DNA of 64,000 nt from Bacillus sp. FJAT-27916 (GTDB lineage Bacteria; Bacillota; Bacilli; Bacillales; Pradoshiaceae): assembly GCF_001183965.1 (NCBI RefSeq), contig NZ_LFZV01000001.1:1-64000 (forward strand). The letters run 5' to 3'. The position numbers and the translations under genes are program-made. The notes under the pieces were generated by a model that was given only the letters and a program-made list of their open reading frames with translations, was not told the DNA's origin and did not search any database. Positions 44,887-53,463 of this stretch are shown piece by piece (position 1 is the first letter of the stretch; the number at the start of each line of letters is the position of its first letter).

Positions 44887-46071
44887 ATGAAATATCTCAT
44901 CTCAATCATCGGGATTTTAATTGTACTAGGATTAGCTTATATCGTTAGTAATAACCGAAAAGACATTAAGTTTAAATATATCGGTATCATGATAGTGCTG
45001 CAGGTTCTGTTGACACTATTGCTGCTCAATACGAAGGTTGGCTATTTCATTATTCGCGGCATTGCGATTGTATTTGAACAGCTTCTTCGATATGCAGAAG
45101 AAGGCATTGTCTTTGTTTTTGGAGGAATTGCCAATGAAGGACAGGCGCCATTCTTCCTGACAGTGCTCCTGCCAATCGTCTTCATTTCTGTCTTGATTGG
45201 TATTTTGCAGCATTTTAAGATTCTCCCATTCATCATGCGGGGAATTGGTTTTCTGCTCAGCAAGGTCAATGGAATGGGGCAGCTGGAGTCGTATAATGCG
45301 GTTGCATCAGCCATGGTTGGTCAATCAGAGGTTTTCATTACGGTAAAAAGGCAATTGGACCAGCTGCCTCCAAATCGTTTGTACACTTTATGTGCCTCAG
45401 CAATGTCGACCGTTTCGATGTCAATTGTTGGTTCATATATGACGATGATCAAACCTGAATACGTCGTAACAGCCCTTGTGCTGAACCTCTTTGGCGGATT
45501 TATCATTGCCTCCATTATCAACCCATACAAGGTTGACCCTGCTGAGGATATTCTTCCAGTGGAGGAAGTCGGCAAGAAACAAACCTTCTTCGAGATGATC
45601 GGGGAATATGTGATGGATGGCTTTAAGGTTGCCATCGTCGTTGCTGCGATGCTCATCGGATTTGTCGCCTTGATTGCCTTTATTAATGGCACATTCGATC
45701 AAATCTTCGGGGTTACCTTCCAGCAGTTACTTGGCTATATCTTTGCCCCTGTTGCTTTTATCATGGGGATTCCTTGGAGCGAGGCGGTTTCTGCCGGGGG
45801 AATCATGGCAACGAAGCTTGTGACCAATGAGTTTGTCGCCATGGTCAGCTTGACGGATATTGCCGATACGTTCAGTGAACGGACGCTAGGTATTCTATCT
45901 GTCTTCCTCGTCTCATTTGCGAACTTCTCATCTATTGGGATTATTGCCGGAGCGGTTAAAGGGCTGAATGAACGTCAAGGAAATACGGTCGCCCGCTTTG
46001 GATTGAAACTTCTATACGGAGCAACACTTGTCAGCATCCTTTCTGGACTGATTGTCGGGCTCATCATTTAA
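44887..46071 (+). CDS. nupC: Pyrimidine nucleoside transporter NupC
   Basis: A 394-residue concentrative nucleoside transporter (CNT family), equal in size to B. subtilis NupC (393). It has about ten membrane segments; AMVGQSEVFITVKRQL and AAGADAIVL-like family positions are replaced by the usual bacterial blocks SAGGIMATKLVTNEFVA and FANFSSIGIIAG. It imports nucleosides with protons or sodium, feeding Pdp and DeoC. GCGGAGG lies eight bases before ATG 44887. The strong terminator overlaps its stop codon. Confidence 0.9.
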   Translation: MKYLISIIGILIVLGLAYIVSNNRKDIKFKYIGIMIVLQVLLTLLLLNTKVGYFIIRGIAIVFEQLLRYAEEGIVFVFGGIANEGQAPFFLTVLLPIVFISVLIGILQHFKILPFIMRGIGFLLSKVNGMGQLESYNAVASAMVGQSEVFITVKRQLDQLPPNRLYTLCASAMSTVSMSIVGSYMTMIKPEYVVTALVLNLFGGFIIASIINPYKVDPAEDILPVEEVGKKQTFFEMIGEYVMDGFKVAIVVAAMLIGFVALIAFINGTFDQIFGVTFQQLLGYIFAPVAFIMGIPWSEAVSAGGIMATKLVTNEFVAMVSLTDIADTFSERTLGILSVFLVSFANFSSIGIIAGAVKGLNERQGNTVARFGLKLLYGATLVSILSGLIVGLII

Positions 46072-46100
46072 GCAGATTCCTCCTGGAATCTGCTTTTTTC
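46071..46100 (+). terminator. Terminator of nupC
   Basis: AGCAGATTCC pairs with GGAATCTGCT around TCCT, followed by T6. The stem begins at the last base of the stop codon. Confidence 0.9.
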
Positions 46101-46181
46101 TTGTCTATGATTTAACTTTTGCTGTTTTTCGTTATACTATAGGGTAGTTAATAAAGACGAATGTAGAGAGTTGTGATAGAT

Positions 46182-47378
46182 ATGCAAGAATTAACATGCG
46201 AGATTAAAGCGCGGGACAGTAAGAAAATGAAAGGCGGTTTCCCGTTAATTTATAAAAATGCAGTGGCCAACCCAGAACAGCTTCGGGACGAAGGAAGCAT
46301 TCTGAATCTAGTGGATGAGAAGGGTCAGTTCATTGGAAAAGGTTATTATGGCAATCAAAATAAGGGAATTGGCTGGGTTTTGACACGTAAGCGCAGTGAA
46401 GCCATTGACCAGTCATTTTTTGATGCGAAAATAACAAAGGCCCTGCGCGCACGTTCAGCCTACTTTACGAGTGAAAAAACAACAGCCTTTCGCGTATTTA
46501 ATGGGGAAGGTGACGGCATTGGCGGGCTGATCATCGATTATTATGATGGCTTCTTCGTTATCCATTGGTATAGCCAGGGAATTTACACCTTCAAAGAGAT
46601 GGTGATTGCCTCGTTACAGAAGTGGGAAGGCGGATATAAGGGCATCTATGAGAAAAAACGCTTTGATACGAAGGGGAAATATATTGAGGATGATGACTTC
46701 GTTGCAGGTGTGCGTGGAGAATTCCCGCTGATCGTAAAGGAAAACGGGGCGAACTTTGCCGTTGATTTAAATGATGGCGCCATGGTTGGCGTATTCCTTG
46801 ACCAGCGTGATGTGCGCCGTACAATTCGTGACCGCTATGCAAAAGGCAAAACGGTGTTAAATATGTTCTCCTATACAGGGGCGTTCTCTGTGTTTGCAGC
46901 TCTTGGGGGAGCCAAGAAGACAACGAGTGTGGACCTTGCCAACCGAAGCTATGCAAAGACGATTGAGCAGTTCAGCATCAATGGCATTGATTATGAGAGC
47001 CAGGACATCATTGTGGAGGATGTATTTAAATACTTTAAGTATGCAGCAAGGAAAGAATTGAAATTTGATATGGTGATTCTTGACCCGCCAAGCTTTGCAA
47101 AATCGAAAAAATTCACCTTCAGTGCAGCGAAGGATTATACGAACCTCTTGAAAGAAACCATTGCGATTACAGAAAGAAACGGCATGATTGTCGCCTCAAC
47201 AAACTGCAGTGCGTTTAATATGGACAAGTTCAAAGGATTCATTGATAAAGCCTGCAAGGATATGAAATGCCGTTACCGCATACGCGAGGAATTCTCACTC
47301 CCGACTGATTTCAAAACGATACCTGAGTATAAGGAAGGGGACTATCTAAAGGTCGTCTTCATTGAATTGATTGGATAA
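46182..47378 (+). CDS. RlmI-like class I rRNA methyltransferase (YwbD type)
   Basis: A 398-residue protein of the RlmI/COG1092 group. The N-terminal 75 residues form a PUA-type RNA-binding domain (KKMKGGFPLIYKNAV; GKGYYGNQNKGIGWVLT), then come an EEHEA-like middle region and a Rossmann methyltransferase (VLNMFSYTGAFSVFAALGGA; MVILDPPSFAKSKK). E. coli RlmI adds the 5-methyl group to a cytosine of 23S rRNA; Bacillus YwbD is a homologue whose target is less sure. ATG 46182 or GTG 46173 could be the start; the site is only GAGAG. It converges on a GW-repeat gene. Confidence 0.8.
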   Translation: MQELTCEIKARDSKKMKGGFPLIYKNAVANPEQLRDEGSILNLVDEKGQFIGKGYYGNQNKGIGWVLTRKRSEAIDQSFFDAKITKALRARSAYFTSEKTTAFRVFNGEGDGIGGLIIDYYDGFFVIHWYSQGIYTFKEMVIASLQKWEGGYKGIYEKKRFDTKGKYIEDDDFVAGVRGEFPLIVKENGANFAVDLNDGAMVGVFLDQRDVRRTIRDRYAKGKTVLNMFSYTGAFSVFAALGGAKKTTSVDLANRSYAKTIEQFSINGIDYESQDIIVEDVFKYFKYAARKELKFDMVILDPPSFAKSKKFTFSAAKDYTNLLKETIAITERNGMIVASTNCSAFNMDKFKGFIDKACKDMKCRYRIREEFSLPTDFKTIPEYKEGDYLKVVFIELIG

Positions 47379-47381
47379 AAA

Positions 47382-47426
47382 TAAGAGGAAGCCGCTTTAT
47401 GAGAGCAGCTTCCTCTTAACTTTTTA
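47382..47426. terminator. Bidirectional terminator
   Basis: TAAGAGGAAGC pairs with GCTTCCTCTTA, with A-rich and T-rich flanks, between converging genes. Confidence 0.8.
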
Positions 47427-47669
47427 GAAGAATAAAGCACCGAGGGCAAATCCGCCAATTAAGCCAAGAGCCAGCGGGTAACCCCAGCCCCAGCCCCAGC
47501 CCCAGCCCCAACCCCAGCTATAGCCTCCGCCTTGTCTGCCGCCGTTTGGTCTAATCCAAACATGCTTATTCGTAACACGGGTGATAACGCCAGTATGTTT
47601 CCGGCCGTGAATATCGGTAATGCACACATTACGTCCGATATTTCTATTACAAAGCTCATAATAATTCAT
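47424..47669 (-). CDS. Small Gly-Trp-repeat protein
   Basis: An 81-residue protein. The N-terminal 45 residues (MNYYELCNRNIGRNVCITD, HTGVITRVTNKHVWIRP) look like a small beta-barrel of a type common in Bacillus short proteins. A glycine-rich run GGYSWGWGWGWGWGWGYP follows, then a hydrophobic end GLIGGFALGALFF that may span or touch the membrane. AGGAGG is ten bases before ATG 47669; an earlier frame start lacks a site. The repeat is encoded by a six-base tandem. Function unknown; relatives with GYGYG tails are seen in spore formers. Confidence 0.65.
   Translation of the reverse strand: MNYYELCNRNIGRNVCITDIHGRKHTGVITRVTNKHVWIRPNGGRQGGGYSWGWGWGWGWGWGYPLALGLIGGFALGALFF
47481..47518 (-). repeat. 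Hexanucleotide microsatellite (CCCAGC)n in the GW gene
   Basis: CCCCAGCCCCAGC-type units repeat five to six times with one variant (CCCCAACC). A gain or loss of a unit keeps the frame and adds or removes one Gly-Trp pair. Confidence 0.8.
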
Positions 47670-47825
47670 GAGGAAAGAACCTCCTTCCTGAATCGGTTTC
47701 TCTGTATTGTATTTTTGTTTGGACAACTTGCCTGTTTATATACCTATAAGAATCGTTTTTTATTGATGCGGAACACAAAAGGGGGGCATTCATACAATGG
47801 CTAAAAAAGGGGGGAAGGGTGCAAT

Positions 47826-48530
47826 ATGTATACGTATATGGATCTATTATCAATCCTTGGAATCGGCGGGGCCCATCCAGGCGGAATCAAGGCGACTGAT
47901 ATCATGCTCGGAGGGGAACCCATTAATCAGCAGACAGTCATTCTTGATGCAGGATGCGGAACTGGGCAGACGAGTGCTTATCTTTCATCGCGCTATGGAG
48001 CCCAAGTTGTGGCGCTTGATAACCATCCCATAATGGCAGAAAAGGCGAGACAGCGTTTCAGCACGCTAAGCCTGCCGGTTCAGGTCATCGAATCCTCGCT
48101 TGAGAACATGCCTCTTGCATCAGGCTCAGTGGATTATTGTTTGTCCGAATCTGTCCTTTCCTTCGCGGACTTTTCTCCATCCGTGAACGAAATTCACCGG
48201 GTTTTGAAAAGTAACGGCGTCCTCTATGCGATTGAATTGACTATAGATGGACCAGCAGGACAAGGGGAAAGGCATGCGATTGGGTCCTTCTATGGATTCA
48301 AGCAAATGTGGACAGAAGGGGAATGGAAGGCAGCATTCCATCATGCGGGGTTCCGTGATGTACAAATTCAAGAGCTTCCATCCTTTTATGATGATGAGGA
48401 GCCGCTGACTGATTTCCTCCCATCTGAGAACATACCGGAGCAAATCTTCCAGGTGCTCTCTGCCCATGAGCAAATGCTCAAGCAATACCGACATTTGATG
48501 AATTACCGGATTATACGGGCTCAAAAGTGA
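47826..48530 (+). CDS. Class I SAM-dependent methyltransferase
   Basis: A 234-residue methyltransferase of the Methyltransf_11 type. SAM motif I is ILDAGCGTGQTSAYL at residues about 39-53, the acidic residue is in VVALDNHPIMAEKA, and motif IV/V is in VDYCLSESVLSFADF and IHRVLKSNGVLYAIEL. The substrate is likely a small molecule, unknown here. GGGGGGAAGGG precedes ATG 47826. It is a single gene, followed by a repeat-bearing spacer. Confidence 0.75.
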   Translation: MYTYMDLLSILGIGGAHPGGIKATDIMLGGEPINQQTVILDAGCGTGQTSAYLSSRYGAQVVALDNHPIMAEKARQRFSTLSLPVQVIESSLENMPLASGSVDYCLSESVLSFADFSPSVNEIHRVLKSNGVLYAIELTIDGPAGQGERHAIGSFYGFKQMWTEGEWKAAFHHAGFRDVQIQELPSFYDDEEPLTDFLPSENIPEQIFQVLSAHEQMLKQYRHLMNYRIIRAQK

Positions 48531-48635
48531 AGGGGAGGTAGTTTTTGATGGATGCGGGATTAGAAACCGCTTCTTTCTTTTCCTGCTCCTTGTTAGCTGA
48601 TAGCCCCTACAAAGGGGAGCTGATTTACGGCTGTT

Positions 48636-48790
48636 CATTTCGCCCATAAACAGAGAGGAATCGCCCTTAACTGGAGAAATCGAGCGAAATCCTTTCGAAT
48701 AGGAGAGTCCCACAAAGTGTAGTTATCAAAACTAGACATGTTTGAGATATTTTTAGAGGCGATTTCATGTTTTTAGAGGATTTCATCTAA
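48636..48790 (+). repeat. Short periodic repeats (TCGCCC and TTTTAGAGG cores)
   Basis: TCGCCCATAA at 48640 and TCGCCCTTAA at 48661 are 21 bases apart, with a weaker TCGAGC at 48680; the core is the same as in the array at 19599. Further on, TTTTAGAGG occurs at 48751 and 48771, exactly 20 bases apart, followed in both by GATTTCAT. The 48531-48886 gap holds no gene. Confidence 0.65.
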
Positions 48791-48840
48791 AAACGAGCCT
48801 CGATTACGCTGTTTTGATTTTAAGAGCTTCCCATAGAGAC

Positions 48841-48878
48841 AAAAAAGCCGGTTCACTATTCTGAACCGGCTTTCGTTT
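48841..48878 (-). terminator. Terminator of the dicarboxylate/amino-acid symporter
   Basis: AAAGCCGGTTCA pairs with TGAACCGGCTTT around GAATAG, with T6 on the minus strand. Confidence 0.9.
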
Positions 48879-48886
48879 TGTTTCAT

Positions 48887-50149
48887 TTATGCATCTGCTG
48901 TTTTTTTCATGGCATTCTTGAGCCAATTCTTGCCCTCGACAAGACGTGCGACGAGCATGGCACATACAGTATTGCCAGTTGAGTTCAGCAAGGTAGCTGG
49001 AATATCGATGATGGTGCTGATAACGGCGATCAGCGGAAGTACCTCAGGCGAGAAGCCGAATACGGTAAGGATCAGCATTTCGCCAATCATTCCGCCTCCT
49101 GGAATAGCGCCCATTACGGCACCGACTAGGAAGGCAACAGCTAGGATACTGAGGATGCTTGATACACTTGTCAAATCCCGGCCAAAGAGACTGAACAGGA
49201 AGACAATCTTAAGCACTCCGCCAATAACGGAACCATCCTTATGTGTGTTGGCGCCAAGTGGAATAACGGTTTCAGCGATATCGACCGGGACGCCGATTTT
49301 CTTCGTTGCATCAAGGTTAATTGGAATGCAGGCTGCACTTGAGCAAGTCGCAATCGCTGTGACGGATGGAGGAAGAACATTCGTCCAGTAGGCACGGATG
49401 CCGTCCTTTCCAGCTGCAATAAATGCATACAGCGTAAAGAATCCAAAGAAATAGATGATCGATAAGACCATATAAAGAACGAAGGAGCGCGCATAGCCTT
49501 CAAGGATTTGCGGTCCAAGCTCACCGATAATGGCTGCGAAATAACAGCCGAGCCCGATTGGAGCGTAATACATAATGATTTTGACAACCTTCATGAGAAC
49601 CTCAGTTGCCGATGTGAGCAGCTGAGCAACAGGTCTGCCCTTTTCACCGGCCATGGCTGTCGCAAGACCAATCAGGACGGAGAAGACGATGAGCTGCAGG
49701 ATATGCTGTCTAGAAAGCAATTCAGAGAAATCGCTCACCGTGAAGGTATTGACGAGCTGGGAAAGGAAAGTGACATCTTCTGTTTCAGGTACTTCTGTAT
49801 TAGTCATCAATTCCTTAATGGCGGAGACATCAGAATCGCCAATTGGATTCATGATGGACGTTCCGGCAAGGCCGATAATGGCTGAGATCAGCGCTGTACT
49901 GAAAAAGACGATGATGATGCTGACCATAATCTTTCCAAGACGCTTCATCTCGCTCATATTCGCAATCGCCGAAGTGATACTAAAGAAGACGAGCGGAACG
50001 ATAATCATGAATAATAAGTTCAGGAATAAGTCCCCGAATGGTCTAACAACCGCTACGTCCGGACCGATTATGTACCCGGCAATCCCGCCGATGATAATCG
50101 CGCCAAGCAGGATTAAGGAAGACTTATAGCTTGCTAAAAATCGTTTCAT
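48887..50149 (-). CDS. Dicarboxylate/amino acid:cation symporter (DAACS)
   Basis: A 420-residue secondary transporter of the glutamate/aspartate/dicarboxylate family with eight membrane segments and two re-entrant loops. Hairpin 1 has TCSSAACIPINLDATKKIGV in place of the serine-rich stretch, PLGANTHKDGSVIGG is the TM7 region (NMDGT in others), and IDIPATLLNSTGNTVCAML is the C-terminal substrate site. The substrate cannot be fixed from sequence; the unusual DGS in place of DGT and Cys in the serine-rich loop leave cystine or serine-type substrates open. AAAGG lies ten bases before ATG 50149. The AraC regulator is divergent. Confidence 0.8.
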   Translation of the reverse strand: MKRFLASYKSSLILLGAIIIGGIAGYIIGPDVAVVRPFGDLFLNLLFMIIVPLVFFSITSAIANMSEMKRLGKIMVSIIIVFFSTALISAIIGLAGTSIMNPIGDSDVSAIKELMTNTEVPETEDVTFLSQLVNTFTVSDFSELLSRQHILQLIVFSVLIGLATAMAGEKGRPVAQLLTSATEVLMKVVKIIMYYAPIGLGCYFAAIIGELGPQILEGYARSFVLYMVLSIIYFFGFFTLYAFIAAGKDGIRAYWTNVLPPSVTAIATCSSAACIPINLDATKKIGVPVDIAETVIPLGANTHKDGSVIGGVLKIVFLFSLFGRDLTSVSSILSILAVAFLVGAVMGAIPGGGMIGEMLILTVFGFSPEVLPLIAVISTIIDIPATLLNSTGNTVCAMLVARLVEGKNWLKNAMKKTADA

Positions 50150-50292
50150 ATTCTCAAAACCTTTCTGATAAAACTACTGTTATATATTATCATACGCAAA
50201 TGTAATGCCGACTACTATGTAAATATTGCTAGAAAGATGGATAAAAATGCTCTAAAATAGGGGTAATATTGATAAAAGGGAGACTAATTACC

Positions 50293-51162
50293 ATGATTGA
50301 GCATGGGCAATGGCCGCTTGAGAAACGGGGTTTTCTTAAGGAAGAGCTACGCATCTTCCACTTAAAGGACCGTATTACAAAGGATTTCGACTATCATTAT
50401 CATGACTTTCATAAAATCATTATTTTCCTGAAAGGAAACGTTACCTATATGATAGAGGGGAAGGCCTTTAAGCTTAGGCCATGGGATGTCTTAATTATCA
50501 GTCATAGTCAGATTCATAAGCCGATTATTGACCCCTCTGAGGATTATGAGCGAATCATCATATGGTTCAATCCAGAAATGATGGCCAAGCATCATCAAAC
50601 AGATGCCAACTTACTTACATGCTTTGATATGGCAGCCAGAAGGGAAAATAATCGCCTCCGCTTATATGAAGAACGGCTTCGAAAGGTAAAGAGCATTGTC
50701 CATGATTTAATGGAGGAAAAGATAAATCCCAGCTTTGGGTATGTAGAGATGAACAAAGCCTTGTTGATTCAGCTGATTATCCTCCTGAATCGAGATCTGC
50801 TTGACAATAACCAACGGAATCAATCAATGGATGTCCTATTTGATCAAAATATTAATGACATTGTCACCTATATCAACCAAAACCTAAATGGCGAGCTGTC
50901 AGTGAATCATCTTGCCTCTCTTGTCTTTATGAGCAAATATCATCTTATGAGAAAATTTAAGGCCTATACAGGTTATACCCTGCATCAATACATTGTCCAA
51001 AAGCGGCTTATGTATGCAAAAACCTTAATGGCAGAGGGCATGAAGCTGACCGATGTTTGCCAAACATCGGGCTTCAATGATTATTCCGGCTTTGTACGTG
51101 CCTTCAAGAAAGAGTTCGGAATGGCTCCGCGTGAATATTTGAGGATTAGAAAGACCGTCTAG
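50293..51162 (+). CDS. AraC-family regulator with cupin sensor domain
   Basis: A 289-residue AraC/XylS regulator. The N-terminal cupin (YHYHDFHKIIIFLKGNVTYMIEG; KLRPWDVLIISHSQIHKPI) binds a small effector. The C-terminal hundred residues hold two helix-turn-helix motifs (GELSVNHLASLVFMSKYHLMRKF; KLTDVCQTSGFNDYSGFVRAF). ATG 50293 is preferred over TTG 50269, as AAAGGGAG is ten bases before it. It is divergent from the DAACS gene 140 bases away, so it may control that transporter (inference). Confidence 0.8.
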   Translation: MIEHGQWPLEKRGFLKEELRIFHLKDRITKDFDYHYHDFHKIIIFLKGNVTYMIEGKAFKLRPWDVLIISHSQIHKPIIDPSEDYERIIIWFNPEMMAKHHQTDANLLTCFDMAARRENNRLRLYEERLRKVKSIVHDLMEEKINPSFGYVEMNKALLIQLIILLNRDLLDNNQRNQSMDVLFDQNINDIVTYINQNLNGELSVNHLASLVFMSKYHLMRKFKAYTGYTLHQYIVQKRLMYAKTLMAEGMKLTDVCQTSGFNDYSGFVRAFKKEFGMAPREYLRIRKTV

Positions 51163-51182
51163 AAGCTGGACGGTCTTTTTTT
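51151..51182 (+). terminator. Terminator of the AraC gene
   Basis: AAGACCGTC pairs with GACGGTCTT, followed by T7. The stem starts inside the last codons. Confidence 0.85.
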
Positions 51183-51244
51183 GCTGCTATTTCAACATAA
51201 TAAACAGTCGGAAAGGAAACCTTAACAATGAGGAGGTGCGATAA

Positions 51245-51496
51245 ATGACAAGAATAGGTGTTGAACAATCATTGACCGATATTCGCGAGGCTTTGTCAGA
51301 GCTTGGTTATGAAGTGGCTGATTTGCGCCACGCGGAGGATGCGGACGGAGTAGCATTTGATTTTTGTGTCGTTACGGGGCTCGATACAAATGTTATGGGC
51401 ATCCAGGATGCTAGAACTGATGCATCCATCATTGATGCAAATGGTAGGACGGCAAATGAAGTCGTCAATGAAATTAGAAGCCGGCTTGATCAATAA
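51245..51496 (+). CDS. ykuS: UPF0180 protein YkuS
   Basis: An 83-residue protein of UPF0180 (IGVEQSLTDIREALSELGYEV; VVTGLDTNVMGIQDA; NEVVNEIRSRL), close in length to B. subtilis YkuS. Structure and function are not known to me. AGGAGGTG precedes ATG 51245. It is a single small gene converging on glnS across a bidirectional terminator. Confidence 0.85.
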   Translation: MTRIGVEQSLTDIREALSELGYEVADLRHAEDADGVAFDFCVVTGLDTNVMGIQDARTDASIIDANGRTANEVVNEIRSRLDQ

Positions 51497-51501
51497 GCAG
51501 G

Positions 51502-51538
51502 AAAAAAGGCACTCATCCAATGTGGATGAGTGCCTTTT
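51502..51538. terminator. Bidirectional terminator between ykuS and glnS
   Basis: GGCACTCATCCA pairs perfectly with TGGATGAGTGCC around ATG, with A6 upstream and T4 downstream. Confidence 0.9.
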
Positions 51539-51545
51539 GCTGGTT

Positions 51546-53195
51546 TTAAAGCTTGAATGAGCTCTTTAAGGAGACAATCAAGTTAAAGATTAATTTATCT
51601 GTGTTATTCTTCGGATCCACATTGAAGTAGCCATGGCGGAAGAATTGGAACTTATCATTACCTTTGACATCCTTCATGTTTGGTTCTACGAATCCTTGTT
51701 CAATGATCAAGGAGTTTGGATTCACATGGTCAAGGAAGGAGCCGCCTTGTTCTTCAGCGTCCTCATCAAGGATGAGAGGCTCGTACAAGCGGAACTCAGC
51801 AGGGATGGCATGTGTTGCCTCCACCCAGTGAATCGTTCCTTTTACTTTACGGCCAGTGAAGCCGGTACCGCTCTTTGTTTCTGGGTCATATGTGCAGTGC
51901 AGCTCAACGACATTGCCGTCAGCATCTTTAATCACTTCTTCACATTTGATGAAGTACGCATGTTTCAAGCGAACCTCATTGCCAGGGAAGAGACGGAAGT
52001 ATTTCTTCGGAGGATTCTCCATGAAATCCTCTTGCTCAATGTAGATTTCACGGCCGAATGGGATTTTACGCATACCCATTTCAGGGTTTTCCGGATTGAT
52101 CTCGGCATCAAGCATCTCAATTTCGCCTTCTGGATAGTTCGTAATAACGACCTTCAGCGGCTTCAAGATTCCCATTGTACGCGGTGCTTTCAATTTCAAG
52201 TCTTCACGAACAAAATGCTCAAGCATCTTCTCATCGACGATTCCGCTTGTTTTGGCTACGCCAATTTCACGGCAGAAGTTGCGGATAGCTTCTGGTGTAT
52301 AACCGCGTCTTCTTAGGCCGGATATAGTCGGCATGCGCGGGTCATCCCAGCCGTCAACAAACCCTTCTTCCACAAGCTGCTTCAATTTACGTTTGCTCAT
52401 GACGGTATTTGTCAGATTCAAACGGCCGAATTCATATTGTCTTGGCACTGCAGGCATTTCGCATTCCTTAATAACCCAGTCATAGAATGGGCGCTGGTCT
52501 TCAAACTCGAGTGTACAGATGGAATGGGTTACCCCTTCAATCGCATCCTCAATTGGATGAGCAAATGCATACATCGGATATATGCACCATTTTGTGCCGG
52601 TATTGTGGTGCGGTACATGAGCGATTCGGTAGATAACAGGATCACGAAGATTGATGTTTGGTGAACTCATATCAATTTTGGCGCGAAGGACTTTCTCTCC
52701 GTCTCCGAACTCTCCGTCCCTCATCCGTTTGAACAAGTCGAGATTCTCTTCCACAGAACGGCTGCGGAATGGGCTCTCCTTACCTGGTTCAGTCAATGTG
52801 CCGCGGTACTCACGGATTTGATCAGCTGATAGGTCATCAACATAAGCCAATCCCTTTTCAATTAATAGCGTTGCACGGCTGTACATTTCTTCAAAATAAT
52901 CAGAGGCAAAAAACAGTCCGTCCCAGTCGTAGCCGAGCCATTTCACATCTTCCTTGATTGATTCGACAAATTCCACATCCTCTTTTACAGGATTGGTATC
53001 ATCGAAGCGCAAGTTTGTCTTGCCGCCAAACTCATCGGCAATATCAAAATTCAGCACGATGGATTTAGCGTGGCCGATATGCAAATAGCCATTTGGTTCC
53101 GGCGGGAAACGGGTGATGACTTCTTTTGTTTTACCTGATTTCACATCATCAATGACGATGTTGCGTATAAAATTCGACGTATTGTGTTCCACCAT
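51546..53195 (-). CDS. glnS: Glutaminyl-tRNA synthetase
   Basis: A 549-residue class I aminoacyl-tRNA synthetase that charges tRNA-Gln with glutamine. HIGH is at residues 39-42 within [20 protein letters not shown] appears as VMSKRK, and GlnRS-specific blocks are present ([47 protein letters not shown]). The C-terminal anticodon-binding beta-barrels end the protein, so it is complete. ATG 53195 is chosen, as GAGG lies six bases upstream. No T-box leader is visible. Most Bacilli lack this enzyme and form Gln-tRNA by amidation of Glu-tRNA with GatCAB, so this is likely an acquired gene. Confidence 0.95.
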   Translation of the reverse strand: MVEHNTSNFIRNIVIDDVKSGKTKEVITRFPPEPNGYLHIGHAKSIVLNFDIADEFGGKTNLRFDDTNPVKEDVEFVESIKEDVKWLGYDWDGLFFASDYFEEMYSRATLLIEKGLAYVDDLSADQIREYRGTLTEPGKESPFRSRSVEENLDLFKRMRDGEFGDGEKVLRAKIDMSSPNINLRDPVIYRIAHVPHHNTGTKWCIYPMYAFAHPIEDAIEGVTHSICTLEFEDQRPFYDWVIKECEMPAVPRQYEFGRLNLTNTVMSKRKLKQLVEEGFVDGWDDPRMPTISGLRRRGYTPEAIRNFCREIGVAKTSGIVDEKMLEHFVREDLKLKAPRTMGILKPLKVVITNYPEGEIEMLDAEINPENPEMGMRKIPFGREIYIEQEDFMENPPKKYFRLFPGNEVRLKHAYFIKCEEVIKDADGNVVELHCTYDPETKSGTGFTGRKVKGTIHWVEATHAIPAEFRLYEPLILDEDAEEQGGSFLDHVNPNSLIIEQGFVEPNMKDVKGNDKFQFFRHGYFNVDPKNNTDKLIFNLIVSLKSSFKL

Positions 53196-53463
53196 CTTCA
53201 ACCTCTTTCGCATAAACTAGTAGTTTCATTCTAATGGAAATGTCCCTGAGTCGCAAGAAGCCTACAAATAAATACATTTTTCTCACGAGAGGGGTTCTTT
53301 TAATATAGTAAAATTAGTCAATATATCTAGTATATCTGCATTCCGCGAACCTATACATTGAAATGCACGGAAAATTGCCTGCGGTGAGGCGCTTTATTGA
53401 TAATCCTCTGCCCGGCTATGTATAATAAGACAAGAAAACCACGACTTTAGTTAGGAGAATTAA

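Noticed and set aside
47797-48033. Alternative frame beginning MAKKGGKGAICI before the methyltransferase
   Set aside because: It overlaps the methyltransferase in another frame, and the GGGGGGAAGGG site fits ATG 47826.
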